Source of the DNA: Cyclina sinensis
Lineage: Eukaryota > Mollusca > Bivalvia > Venerida > Veneridae
Assembly (NCBI GenBank): GCA_012932295.1
Contig: JAAONU010000006.1
Location: 27,182,882 to 27,246,881 of the forward strand
Reading direction: 5' to 3'
Length of the DNA: 64,000 nucleotides
The position numbers and the translations under genes were made by a program. The notes under the pieces are model-generated. The model was not told the origin of the DNA. It saw nothing but the letters and a program-made list of their open reading frames with translations, and did no database searches. Position 1 is the stretch's first letter; each line of letters starts with the position of its first letter. Positions 35,076 through 48,241 of this stretch are shown here, in pieces.

Positions 35076-37935
35076 AATCAAAATAATTGTCTCTTTCAGG
35101 GTCGTTGGATGTAACGTATTTTTAGTTTTTTACATTTTGGAAATGTCTGAAATTCGAACTACAAGAATAATGAATAAAAACAAAAGTGATATTCCTTACG
35201 ATAATGCCTTTATTATATTTTAAAAGATAATTTTGTTTTAAGTGTCATCTGTCTTTTAAACCTGGAATATTTAAATAATTAATTAATTGCAAATATAAAT
35301 ATTGCCTTGTGACAACTTTAAATGATTTTGCCAATATGTTTCCATGCAAAACATATTTTATTCCTTCAGACGAAAGTAAATACGCCTTCAACCTTATGAA
35401 AAACCGGATTGACTTAAGATCCTTGTTCAAAAGAGTGTTTATTTTTAAACTGCAAAAAATTCTATTAACCTTTACTGAAACTGTCAACAAAAAAATAAAA
35501 ACTCTTAACTTTTAATTTCAAAAAGTAAAGTCTTTATATAAAACAGTCTTCTAGGGAATAACCTGCCAACTAAAGGTACTGCTCCAAATATAATTAATTT
35601 GCTACCTTTAGAAAACTGTGATAACAAAGATGAGATCCTATATAGATTGTACTACACAAAATTGCTTCTCGGGGAATCAAATAAACCGTCATGTTTCTTG
35701 TTTTACCTAAAAGAATAATATATACATTTAAAAAATAAATTCATATAGCAACATCATTTCAGACCATTAATCATAAGGCAATTAAAGTAAAACACCTACA
35801 ACTGTTTACTTATATAGCAATATTTCAATATTTAGAAATCTGCCTATTGAATTACGAAGCCATTCTCATTTTATTTTCCAGCACAATCAGACTAGTAAAC
35901 GTAACCTATATTGATCTTTAGATTCATTACCAAATAGAAATGGATGATAGTTTTAAAACCTCTAAGGGATTATCAAATATACAACAATCAATCTATTTTG
36001 GTACAAGTATTAAAACTTAAAAGGGATTTTACTGGTTAAAAGCGACTCGACAAAAACTTCGACTTATTTTTTTAGGTTGAAGATAAAAACTTTGCTAATT
36101 GACACATTTTAATGAAGTATATTTCATTATGAAACAGATCAATGTTGAAACTTGATAAGCAGTTATTACAGATAGCAGTGAATGTTACTCTTTATTGTAT
36201 TTGTTTCAAATACAGGTTAGGTTGAAGTAGTAGGTATGTGTCTGATGTAAATCACGGAAGATATCATTCGTTCATAAGAAAATAATGGCATGTTTAGTCT
36301 GTTTTTGTCTTCAGGAAGTAGCATTTTTAAGATAAATAAATATTCTCAATTTTCAACGCTTGAGATGTTGCCTTACATTGAGAAAATATTGTATGTACAA
36401 AAATATACAATGGACAATTACTTTTATGACATAGAAAAAAACACACTCGATTTATGGATACAGATCTTTATAAGTCTGGATATGTTTCTAAATGTCTTAT
36501 CTTCATTATGCATTTCATTGTATCTACCTATTTCCTAAGTGTGCTCACGACACATAAATCAATGTACCACCATTGATAAATGGCTGAAATTATTTTTGTT
36601 CAATCACATTGCTGTAAATTTCAATTTAATTTGTTATAAATTAATTATGGTAAATCAATGTTATCCGTAGCTCATTTTATCGACTCATTCTAGTCATACA
36701 CAAAATTTGATTTCAACCACTGAGCCAGTCAGTGTTTATAAATACGTATTAATAAACACTGACTTATACATGATGTAGTGATATTTTATTCAGTTTTGTT
36801 GAACAGTTTTACTTGCAAGACAAGTAAATAATAAATAAAGACAAAACTTGCAATGGGTATGTCTGATAGTGGCAAAATGAGAGTTGTTCGCTGCTCATAA
36901 AATTCCAAAACATTTGTATAAACATTGTAACATTGTAGCGAACTGATCATCAGATGTATATGCATATATTTGTTAATGGCGTGCACGTCTTGATATAATG
37001 TTATCATATAAGCTTTTGTTGATATAATCCCTTCAATACTGTTAGATAAATACAAACTATACATAGTTACCCTGTGATAACTAACTGACCTATTACGCAA
37101 CACCTAATGGTACTGTTATGTTTAGGAATAAGAAATCAAACATTTTCGGAAATAAAGCACAAACTGTAAGTTGATGATGCATAAACTAAATACAAAGTAG
37201 GTACAGTCATGTGGATAGTCACATGACCATAGGCGGATCTAAATTTATTACAAACATAACGAATGTCTGATGTGTGTGAGAAATTAAAATGTTTGTTAGA
37301 AGTAAAGTTGTAACACATACATAACTCCTAATATTTTAATATGTTTTATCTTTTCAAGGGAACTTGGAACTCAAGTGCTCCATTGTCACGATTCGTCCGA
37401 AAGACTCGATAATGAACGCTACTTCCTTCTTGTGTGTTTTTCTTTGTCTGATTGATGCAATGATTGTAAATGACATTACGTGACAAAAATTGTCAGTACT
37501 CACGATTATTAAAGCTCTGAAATAAAACCTTAACTCATAACAAGTAAATTCAAGTTTCATTGAAGCCATAATATTTCTTTGAAAGTAACGTAATTTACAG
37601 GCAGAAGTACGCAATCCAGATAGATATTTCTAAGTTATGAGCCGTTATTGCAACTTGTAAAGAAACCGCAATGATTCCTCTTAACCTTTCACAAACGCAG
37701 AAAAACTATGCATCATGTTCTCTGTTTCTGATTTATTGATAATTGAAACTATAGTATTTTCTTAGAAGCTATTGACAGAAAACCTTATACAGAACATATA
37801 TTTCTTGAAAGACATTCTTCAAAAATTAATAAGCAACACTCTCATCTTTTGTCGTGTTTGACAGTGCTTATACATCATGGTATTTTGTGCTGTAGAGTTA
37901 TCACTCTTAGTAACAGTCTCTTATAATTGTTTTAA

Positions 37936-38365
37936 AGGGGCTGTGCTCCAGATGACAAAAAAAAGAAAGTTTTCTTGTATTATAAATTTCTTGTAATATT
38001 TATGACTAATGCTTAAAAAATAACTTACTGACAAAAATAAGTCAAATAATTACATTATAAATTGATTTTTTTCCCTTTCAAAGTGCTATACCGTAACGCG
38101 ACGGTATAAATATATCGTATAAGATTTAAAGTAAATATAACTTATATCACATTCGGCGATGCTGGTGACAGTAAAAGCGTTGGAAGTATTTTGTTAACAT
38201 GAGGGTCCAGAGTTCAAATCTGGCTGGAGCGAAAATATTTTTTTTATTCTATTTTGACTTTTATAATCAGTTTTGAAGTAAAATATTATGTTTTTATAAT
38301 CTCACGGCATCTAAATATATAATTTATGAAATTTTTTTTTATGTCAAATCTGGAGTACAGCCTCA
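37936..38365 (+). mobile_element. TTAA-flanked TIR element, family 2, copy 1
   Basis: 430 bp between TTAA tetramers. The left end is AGGGGCTGTGCTCCAGATGA; the right end is the inverse of TGAGGCTGTACTCCAGAT. The plus strand holds a hairpin ATACCGTAACGCGACGGTAT (about 38087-38107) followed about 45 bases later by a tRNA-like unit (GGCGATGCTGGTGACAGTAA, then GAGTTCAAATCTGG). Same layout as family 1. Confidence 0.8.
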
Positions 38366-41300
38366 TTAAGAATGGCTATACACTGTGTTTTTATGGTTTT
38401 TCTATTCATGTTCTGTATGTATATATGAGAATGTATAGATGAGAATCAAATAAATTATAAAAATAATATTCATGGACATCATAATAATTAAGTGAAAGCT
38501 GTGTTACTTTTTTCTGCTATCATTTAAAAGGTACGAGTTTTCTGACAAAATAGGTTATCAAAAAAATTTGTTTCTACACATTTAAATTACTTTAGAACAA
38601 ACAATCTAAGTGAAACTTATTCTACACTGTAATTACTACCGAAGTTTGGTAAAAGTTTACTTAATATCTTGATAATTATAACATGCAAGATTGAGAAATG
38701 TGTCTAGATTCTTTTGCAGCTTTGACGAACGCTTTAATTAATGATTCACTGAGAGGGAACTTGATTTAAACATCAAGTCCCATGTTCTGTTTGCTTTATA
38801 TAACCTTCTTCTATTTTTGGCTAAATTAAGGTTTGCCCACTTGTTCAATATACTGTAGTCTATGCCAGCCAACCTTTTTTACAGCTGCGACTGTTTTAAA
38901 TTACATCCGAAGAATTTTGTGAACAACCTACAGACGTGACGAATATCTAAAAGTGATAATTCTCAGAAAAGAAAGCAAATCATATTTAAAGGGAAAAAAA
39001 CGGAAAGTCAACAGGCAGTCACCAAAGAGTATACGGAGGAATGCCTTTAAGTACAAACTGTTAAAAAACTTAAAGAAAGTAACTGAAAATATTAAAAAAA
39101 TACTTTAATATATATTTCTCTCAAACAAACTCATATAAGTAGCTGTGTACAATTTCAAGGGTTCTTCAGCGTGAATGCAATGTATTGTTATATTTGTTAA
39201 CACAGATAACAGTCAGACGCAATTAGACTTTTCAAGTCTCAAAATTGTAAAGAAAAAAATAAATTGGAAAGACATATGAGTAACCTCAAATTAAAAGGAT
39301 TGTGAGTTATTTGTTGTCACAATAGTGGAAAAGAAAAACAACTGATAACTGAATTACCGTTAAAATAGACATAATTGCTATTGATTATGTTGTCAGCTTC
39401 TTATATACGTCTTCAGAGCTGTTTGCGAGTTGGAAGATAAAGCTCTCGAAGGAAACTTAATTACCTTTGTCAAGGTGGCACAAACAACATTTAACACTCT
39501 CGATAGTACACTCTTGCCTTATTTAAATTTAATGCAGAAAGGAACAATACAGAACAGAAAATTTAATTACATAAAACTTGAACATAACAGTCCACGTCTA
39601 AGGCCACTATATACAGTATACGCTTATATCAGCGGGAGTGAAATTAAAGTATATGATAATATAATGGTCATTTTAGTGTTTACATAATGACATAAATGCA
39701 AACATCAATACAAACAAACGACCACTATCGAATTTTCAACTTACTATTTTTTCCCGAAATGTCTTCTTACTGGTTGACAGCGAAAAGCTTTGACTCATAG
39801 TATATGAAAGTAGAAATTTCCTAAGAAGAACAGTAAACCTTATTCAAAGTAAATATTTGACAGTTTAAGGAGAATTAACCGCTTCTGTCAATCTTTTTGG
39901 GTTCATTTATCGTCGATACTGGTTGCCTATATGGGCCACGGCCCCTGCAGAGTTTTGATATTTTAGGCTGAGGATGATAGTGCAACAGAAAGAAATATTG
40001 GCGAATGACGTATTTATAGTGATAATATTTTTTAAATTAATCTGTAACACAAAACTAATTACTTCCCTTTTATAATAGTCTGATATTGTTTGATTGGCTG
40101 ATTCAAAACTGAATATGATGTAGCCTTTTTTAGTACAAAAGTAACCCAACAAAGAAACACGACAATGAAAATTCAGTAAAATCAATGTTTTTCTTTCTTA
40201 ACTACAAATAATAAATAAAATACTCGAAGGCATTGAAAACACAAGCTACAGTTTAACCTGAGCTGTTTTTCCGTTATGGACATAGGGTGTAGAATATTTT
40301 GCCGCTTATAACTTGAAACTTTCAGATCAGACATATTCAGCAAAAATTAGCTAGCTAAGGGTGATTAGCTTAATATACAACCAACATAAACAGTTGGGTG
40401 AGTGATAACCAAGGCTAATATATAATCAATTATTACTTTAAAAATTTCCGGAAGTGCTACAACATTGGATTTCTTTGGTATTTCATATTATGTTTGGTGG
40501 TTAAAGTCAATTTATTTTGTGAACGAGTATTCACTTTTTTATTAGTTTCAGAGATTAGATCATTCATATGTGTATATTTCTGATTGATCGTGTCGAAGAA
40601 TGGTCTCAAAAAACTGCCTCGTACTTGCAACAGCACACATCAATGAACTTACATAAGTGAGATGATAGTTATGTTTAACAAGTTTGCAGCTGGCATTTTT
40701 TAATTTAGGTAAGTGAACAGCCCTTCTTTCCATGTTTTAGAAAATATAGGAGGAGTAGTTCAATGCTTACAATAATGCAGTTTTCAACTCATAGGCACAT
40801 TTATTTTTTTTGAACTACAGGGAAACAATTTTCCGCGGTCAATAGCATCAGGTCACTGACTCACATATCACAGTAAGCTTTCATAGATTTTAGAGCATTC
40901 CTGAAATGGAAACAATTGTAGGTCTCCATCTTTTTTCTTTTCTTTCTTCGTTTTAAGTTTTGAAATATTATAAAAGACAATGAATTTCGCCTTAAGATAT
41001 ACAACAAATATTTCAAATTCCCCTGATACCTTAACTGTAAAAATTCATTTTTTTCAGTCTATATTTCAGCGTTTTTGGTATGTCACTAGGACGGTCGTAA
41101 AGCTTCTGAAGGAAACGTACTGCTAAATTCTTTATACTCATCATAGTAATGTTTTGAAATTACCTGACAGAAACTGTAGGAAAAAAATCATTTGAGTAAA
41201 AAACAAAGTAAAAACGCCCAAGTCTATTTCGTAATAAAATGACTCATTTTGATAGCAATTAGCATACATGAAAGGATATTTACCTTGTCTATTAGAAATT

Positions 41301-42048
41301 GATAATTATTTAGGAAAATAGTTGGATGAAATTAAATCGAGACATCTCCCGAAAGCTTACCAAATTAGGCAGATACTATTCTTGTTCCATTAGATACATG
41401 TAAATGTCATCAATAACCCTAAAGTTCGAAACTTGCACATTTTTGTAGTTTTGCTGATATTTGGAATAGTTTGCCAAAGGCCCGTAAAATGCATTTCTCT
41501 CGATGGTACTACTTTCGTTTCAATCTAGACAAGTAAAAGCATTTACCAAGGTCTATACATTTCCTTTGGTAATAGACAAAACGCTCCGACCAAAGTGAAA
41601 TACAGAAAAAAATACACAAAATGGATCTAGTAAAGTAATTTAAGCCAAACTAATATATTTTATATTTTACATATCCCTACTATTATGTAAACATGTACCC
41701 AGTAACTTGAAGAAAGGATTCACTGACAGAATAGTGATAAGGCTATTGTAACATCACTCACACGTTCTCTCACTTTACATAATATAATGCATACTATTGT
41801 GAATGTCGAGTCTTTGTAAGTATTCTGGTATAACATTCATTGAATATTGTTTACGTTATATAAACATACTACTTCCATGTCTGTTACCAATAAGGTCGTC
41901 TCAAGGTAACCATCTACTACTCCTGACCAAACAATTACTTCTCAAGCTTCAATGCAAGTGACAATAACCACTGGTTATGAATCATTCTTTCCTATATAGT
42001 TTTGTTTGTTTGATTAAGTATGTGTTCAAGGTAATTCTCAGAGAAAAA

Positions 42049-43710
42049 CAAGAGCTTGTCAGAGACAAAGCAAAAGTCCCCTACCGGTGTAATGTCCGTC
42101 TCCCTAACTCCAACCTATATGTGGAAATTGACTAAAGAATTTGTTTGAGACATGCATAATCTCCATATGATCCTCTATCCATGTACAAAGTATCATCAAA
42201 GAAAAAAACGTCATAGGTCAAGTTCATTTAGAGGTTAAGGTCACAGAAATATATGTTGTTGAAAAGGTCTTATCAAAGGGGTTGTTGTGATCAAATTTGA
42301 AGCAATTCTGTTCAGAAATAATGAAATTATGGCCAAACTTATAGTTTTGGACAAGAAAACTTTAAAGGTCAAGGTCATTCAGAGGTCAAGGTCACAGAAG
42401 TGTACTTCATTGGAATGGTCTTGTCCAAGGTATTGATGTGGCCAAGTTTGAAGTAATTCCATTCAGTAGTAAGGAAAATATGGCCAATGGAAAGTTTCGG
42501 AGGAAATGACTGATAAACGGACGGACAGTTCCTCTTTAGGTTCATAAAAATAAGGTGGATATTCTCCATACTGCCATTTATCCATATTTTAAGATTCATA
42601 AAAATATTTGAAGTACTTTTTGAGTTATCAGAAATATTGCTATATTTGCCATAGTTAAGTCTATTTGTTGCCATAGCAACCAGATCTTTCAACACAGGAA
42701 GAAAAAAGACGTGTATAATCTCTATACTGCCATCTATCCACATATCAAGTTTCATAAAAATATTTTCAGTACTTTATGCGTTATCATGGGATCCAGTTTT
42801 TGCGGACGGACAGACTGACGGAAGGAGGGTTAACCTATAGTCCCCTCCGGTGAAACCGGTGGGGTCTAAAAAAGCTCGCAAAACTAGAATTTTGTCACAG
42901 ATGGTGACTAATACCCCGCACTGCCTTGTCACAGGATGGTAGCCCAGTTGGAACAAGTTGCACATAATCTTTAATACTAAGTTTCAACTATCATCTGACC
43001 TTGCTCTCTGTTGAAAACCCATGAAAAACTAGTTCCTAATGTTTAAATTTTCTCAGGATCACTATGTTTAACTTATGTTTCAACTTTACTTTATTCTCAG
43101 TAAATTTGTTGGAAAAGTTCAAAGTACTTAAAATAAAGGCGAGCTAAAAACCACATTTTTTTCATGAAAATTCTAAGTTCAAGGGGAATAAATCAAATAA
43201 TTTTGAAGCTAGAGTTGTGAACCTTGAGGTGCATTATTTCCATACTATACTGAAAACTATTTTCAGTAATTTTTGAGTTTTACCACAAAAACACATTTTT
43301 TTAATGAAAATTCTAAGTTCAAGGGGGGGGGGGGATAAATCTAATAATTTTGGTGCTAGAGTTGGGAACCTTGAGGTGCATTATTTCCATACTATCACCT
43401 ATCCATATTTTATGTTTCATAGAATTATTCTTAGAACTTTTTGAGTTATCACAAATATTGTTATATTTGCCATATTTTAAGTATATTTGTTGCTATAGCA
43501 ACCAAAATTTTCAACATATGAAGAACAAAAAGACGTGCATAATCTCCAGGCTGCCATCTACCCATATTTCAAGATTCATTGAAATATTTTCAGTACTTTT
43601 TGCGTCATCACGGGCTCAAGTTTTGTGACGGACGGACAGACTGACGGACGGACAGACGGACGGAGGGTTAACCTATAGTCCCCTCCGGTTAAGCCGGTAG
43701 GGGACTAAAA
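42049..43710. mobile_element. CCCCTACCGGT-ended bivalve repeat with a duplicated 3' part
   Basis: Begins CAAAAGTCCCCTACCGGTG and ends twice, at about 42870 and 43708, with ATAGTCCCCTCCGG..CCGGTRGGG. Inside, 150-250-bp blocks (TTTCATAAAAATATTTTCAG, AAGGTCACAGAA, ACGGACGGACAGAC) are repeated. The flanks match unit A 18.13 kb without a gap. No coding sequence. Confidence 0.75.
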
Positions 43711-45229
43711 AATGCATTTAAAAATAAGAAAAAATATATTGCTCTTGGACGTAATTTGCAATTGAATTATTTGGAAAAACTGCCTAATCTTTGTTCAAGG
43801 TCCGTGGTGATTTCAAATGTATATGGTAAACGGAGCAACACCGATGAAAATAAACAACTTGCATATATAAGCGATAATCTAGAGGTCAGCTTTCTGAGCC
43901 AAAAATAAGTATAAATGTCTTTCTAAAAAACTCAAAGTCTTAAAAATACTGTTTTCGTAATAAATTTGTCAAATATATCGCTACAGTTAATTTTTTGTTG
44001 ACGACAAAAATGTATCATATCTATGCCAATAATTACATATTTTGACTTGACTTGTTTATAAAGTCATTTCAAAGAAAAAAATATGTCAGTGTTTTTCATA
44101 TTTTTTTATCAAAATCGCACGTTAGACTTCTAAATGTTAAAAGGTCATAATCAATTAATAATTTCTATTAACGTTGCTGTTTAAAGTTTTACTTCCTTAT
44201 TTTGCGGTTTTGTTACTCTTTGCCTGATGGAATGATTGTTACATAAACAACATCAGATATATCTATAAAGTAACAACAAAGCATTTAAGACTTGAACTGT
44301 TAACTTTGGATCTGGTAAATGACAAAGGCTTATAATAACATGCTAGCTTTATTATCATAGAAAACATTTCACTGAATGTGACAAAAACGTAATCAAAAGG
44401 TTTTGATAATATTTCTATTCATATTCCAAGCGAATTCATTTCTGACTATTCATTTTGTTGTTACGAGAACAGAAAAGGAAAGTATTTTCTTCCGTCTAAT
44501 CTTTTCATATCAAAAGGATAAACATGTGTTTAAAGAAAAAAAAACAACAACATCAACAAAAACAAAAAAGACACCCATCACACAAACATCTCTTATGTGG
44601 AACGCATTAAACAAAATGGTTAGATCTTTATATTGTTACCTTATCGTAGCAGCAGCTGATTAAATGGAATTGTCTTGTTTTTAATAAAACTTTGGGTGAT
44701 TTTTTTTAAGAGAATCGTATTTCAACACTCTTCTGCCAGACCACGTTTATGTCACTCGAAGTAAGATTTACAATGTTTCTCATATCCTCGAGTGGTTTAA
44801 CTATGCGTCAAAATCAATTACAATATCATTTAAAACATAAACGATATACATTTGTTTTGAATATTTACAACAGGTTGACTTCCGTAAACAAATATACAAA
44901 GTTACAGTCAGTGTCTTTCAGCGCAATTCATTTTAATTTTCAAAGGCTTAACAACACAAACAAATATAAAAGAAATTGTGCACTGGAAGATATCACGTTC
45001 ATGATGCGTTCGCTGACGGATCGGGGGTCGATTGTACAAGATGTGAGTAGGAGATGTTTCTGATGCGGCCGATCCATTTACTTTTATTAGCCGTAGGATT
45101 TTTGGACGATATCAAGTCAATTAGAGCTGTATCAAAGAAAGCTATTTCATTGGTTCCCTTACAATTTCATGAGGCGTCTAAAACCAAAGAAAACGCTGGT
45201 TCTATACGACGTTCGGTATTAAAGACAAG

Positions 45230-45421
45230 ATGGCGGCAACAGTAGACGACATGTTTCCTTCAGTTTGTAAAGTTCATAGGCGAAGCCATTTTGTTTCTGA
45301 TAGTTTTCTACCCTCTCCGTTAAAGCGTGTCAATTTTGTTAAACGCGATTTCATTGGTCGATATTTTAGACACTTGTTGCTATGTATCGACGCAAATCGA
45401 TCCATTTTTCCCACGGTTTGA
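45230..45421 (+). other. short open stretch starting ATGGCGGCAACAG, unproven
   Basis: 63 codons open from an ATG in an AAG context (AAGATGGCGGCAACAGTAG), locally GC-richer than its surroundings. No domain and no counterpart in B. Could be a small exon or chance. Confidence 0.2.
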
Positions 45422-45987
45422 TAACATGTAATAATTAACTGTGGGTATCCGACGATGAGTTCAAAAGAAAGCGGGTAGAAATTTAATTGGAAGTTTACCT
45501 GAGTTTTCAAGAGAAATGAAGACTTTGAATTATTTTAACAATCTTGGTACTGAAGAAATATGTTTTTACACCGGCCAATATTTGATACATGATGAAATTT
45601 GGAGTAAAATAGTACGATTCATAGAAGCAATATTCTTCGATAGTTTTCTAACTATTCCTTACGGCTAAAGTATTACGTAATTTTTGCACATAAAGTTTGT
45701 GTGAAATTTCAATTAAGCAAATAAAACACATGGCGTTTGTGTGAAATTTAAAACACATGCTGCAGAAGGCTTGACATAACGTAAGTGCCTGTCATTTGTC
45801 GACAGATGTCTAAGATAAATTCGTTTTAGTTACTGTAGCTAAGAATGTTTTCGCTTATAGATATCGTCAACCTTTTCGCAGCTGTGCAATATAATATTTT
45901 CTCTTTAGAGGAACATTTGATATAGATGTATTGTGATAGGGAACGGTGTGTGAAGACCGTACCTGAAAATTCGTTGCATCAGTCAAG

Positions 45988-46029
45988 ATGGCAAAACTAG
46001 AAAATACAGTCGTATGTCTCTCAGAAATG
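45988..46029 (+). other. candidate first coding exon in unit C
   Basis: Reads MAKLENTVVCLSEM from an ATG in AAG context to a GTAAGA donor. The donor is kept in unit B (34370), but there the frame is stopped at codon 4 (ATG GCA ATT TAA). No downstream exon was recognised. Confidence 0.25.
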
Positions 46030-46505
46030 GTAAGAAAATAGTTATAAGTTTATTTCATCAATGCAAAAGAACGTAGATTCATGTGGACATAGATAGAAAT
46101 GGCATCATTTTATAAATAATTAATACAATATAGAAAAGACATGCATTATTTTGATACCCGAAAACTTTTATGATACACTTTTTATTTTCATAAAAATGTC
46201 AAGACATCAATTTCACTAATGAAATAATATTCTGATATTGTAGAATTAAAACAATTCAAACGAACATTGAAGAATAGATAAATTTTTCAACAGCGAAATA
46301 ATAAATTCATTCCAGTATAGTATAAAAATCTAGCGTGAAATGAAATGTTCTGTCTGAATTGAAACACAAGACCTATAAACCAGCAGAGTAAATGCACTGG
46401 TATGAAAAATCTTATAAATAATAAACCTGAAAAGAAATAATGTAATAATGTGGTTCCAAAACAAGGAAGAAAAAGGGAATGTTGACACAAACTTATACTA
46501 TAAAA

Positions 46506-46742
46506 TCAAAGCAAATGTATTATCTTGAATGGTGCAATGTCCGACTGAGATGTAGAGAGCTGAATTCCGAGTTTCTCCACTGAGTCCTTCCAAGAACATT
46601 TTAAGTTTTCCTTTGTGAGATAGTCGATCCAAGTCTGAATATGCAACCTGTTCCTGTCAAACACACCGTAGTCGTACGAGCCATAGTTGCGCAAACTGTA
46701 ATTTGGTGCCAGCAAGGAAAGGTTTGGCTCTCTTATACACTC
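46506..46742 (-). CDS. exon-like open stretch, unknown product
   Basis: Open on the minus strand for about 79 codons. It contains REPNLSLLAPNYSLRNYG, SYDYGVFDRNRLHIQTWIDY and LTKENLKCSWKDSVEKLGIQ, with a composition (W, C, Y, D, balanced charges) typical of real protein. An AG acceptor could lie just upstream (TATAAGAG, about 46735). The frame ends in TGA. The homologous stretch in unit B carries stops. I do not recognise the family. It may be the last exon of a gene or a remnant of one. Confidence 0.4.
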   Translation of the reverse strand, partial: ECIREPNLSLLAPNYSLRNYGSYDYGVFDRNRLHIQTWIDYLTKENLKCSWKDSVEKLGIQLSTSQSDIAPFKIIHLL

Positions 46743-47312
46743 GTTGTTAAGTATTTATTACATTTTGTAAACGTCTGGAATCCGAGCTAAAGTTTATATG
46801 TATGGTAAGCAAAACAACAGTTTTAAACGATAATTTTGTTTTGAATATCTTTTGTCTTTTAAACCTGGGATCTTGCAATTATCTTAAAAAGGAGATGCAA
46901 ATTTAAATGATTTTGATATTCTGTCTCCATGCAATACATATTTTATTCCTTTTGACGAAAGTAAATATGCCTTCAACTTTATCAAAAAGAGAATTGACTT
47001 GTCCTTGTGGCTTATTGCTCGTTCAAGTGTGTTCATTTTTAAATTGCAACAATTTCTATAACCCTTTACTAAAAGGTCAATATAAACTCAAGTTTTGTTT
47101 TCAAAAAGTATAGTTCGTATATAAAACAGTCCTACAGGGAATAACCTACAATTTGAAGGTACTGCTAAAACAAAATTGATTTGCTGCCTGTCTTCTTGTG
47201 GCATCAAATAAACCGCTATCTTTCTTCTTTTACCTAATTTAATCATATGGTACATTAAAAACGAAATCATGAAATAATATGATTTCAGATCATTAATCAT
47301 AATGCAACTAAT

Positions 47313-48085
47313 GTAATCCACCCATGCCCCAAAAATGGGGGAGACATATTGTTTTTCCCCCGGTTGTCCGTCCGTCCGTCCGTCTGTCCGTCCGTCCGTC
47401 CGTCTGTCTGTCCGTCACAAAATCGTGTCCGCTCTGTATCTTCCAAAGCCCTTGAAGGATTTTTATGAAACTTGGGTCAGATGTTCACCTCATCAAGGCG
47501 ACGTGCAGAACCCACTTTGCGAGTGTGGTGTCCAAAGGGCAAGGTCACACTTGGAGGTTAAATGTCAAATGCCACAAAATCGTGTCCGCTCTGTATCTTC
47601 CAAAGCCCTTGAAGGATTTTTATGAAACTTGGGTCAGATGTTCACCTCATCAAGGCAACGTGCAGAACACACTTTGTGGGTGTGGTGTCTCAAGGTCAAG
47701 GTCACACTTGGAGGTTAAATATCAAATGCCACAAAATTGTGTCCGCTCTGTATCTTTATTTTTATGAAACTTGGGTCAGATGTTCACCTCATCAAGGCGA
47801 CATGCAGAACCCACTTTGCGGGTGTGGTGTCTCAAGGTCAAGGTCACACTTGGAGGTTAAATGTCAAATGCCACAAAATCGTGTCCGCTCTGTATCTTCA
47901 ATAGCCCTTGAAGGATTTTTATGAAACTTGGGTCAGATGTTCACCTCATCAAGGTGACATGCAGAACCCACTTTGCGGGTGCGGTGTCTCAAGGTCAAGG
48001 TCACACTTGGAGGTTAAATGTCAAATTTTACAATCGTCTGACTCAATACTACCTGCAGCAACTGGCTGGGGGGAGACATATGTTT
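47313..48085. mobile_element. GTCCGTCC-headed repeat with four 157-bp units
   Basis: Starts with a (GTCC)n/(GTCT)n tract (about 47367-47417). Units of about 140-157 bp follow from about 47418, 47575, 47732 and 47874, each with CGTGTCCGCTCTGTATCTT, GAAACTTGGGTCAGATGTTC and AAGGTCACACTTGGAGG. Overlapping frames of about 100 codons arise only because the unit lacks stops. Bounded by GGGGGAGACATAT at both ends. Confidence 0.75.
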
Positions 48086-48241
48086 TTGTTCAATCAAAAA
48101 CCCATTTCTAGTTATTTGTTGTTTTTAACGGAGATAAATTATGACGTTTACTGCATATTACAAACAAGTTTGTGACAGTTATAACATTGGTAAAGCAACT
48201 CTCTCTCGTAATTCATAACTAGATGGGTGTTCGGTGGAACA

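Larger units (their letters stand above)
27086..40805. repeat. segmental duplication unit B
   Basis: Second direct copy. Its start matches 16.06 kb and its end (about 40190-40800) matches 26.49-27.08 kb, which sets the head-to-tail order. Private features: a SINE, a 2.4-kb segment at about 28.5-30.9 kb, the 6 x 33-bp array and a TTAA element. A poly-C run of about 14 lies at 33188. No intact gene was recognised. Confidence 0.8.
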
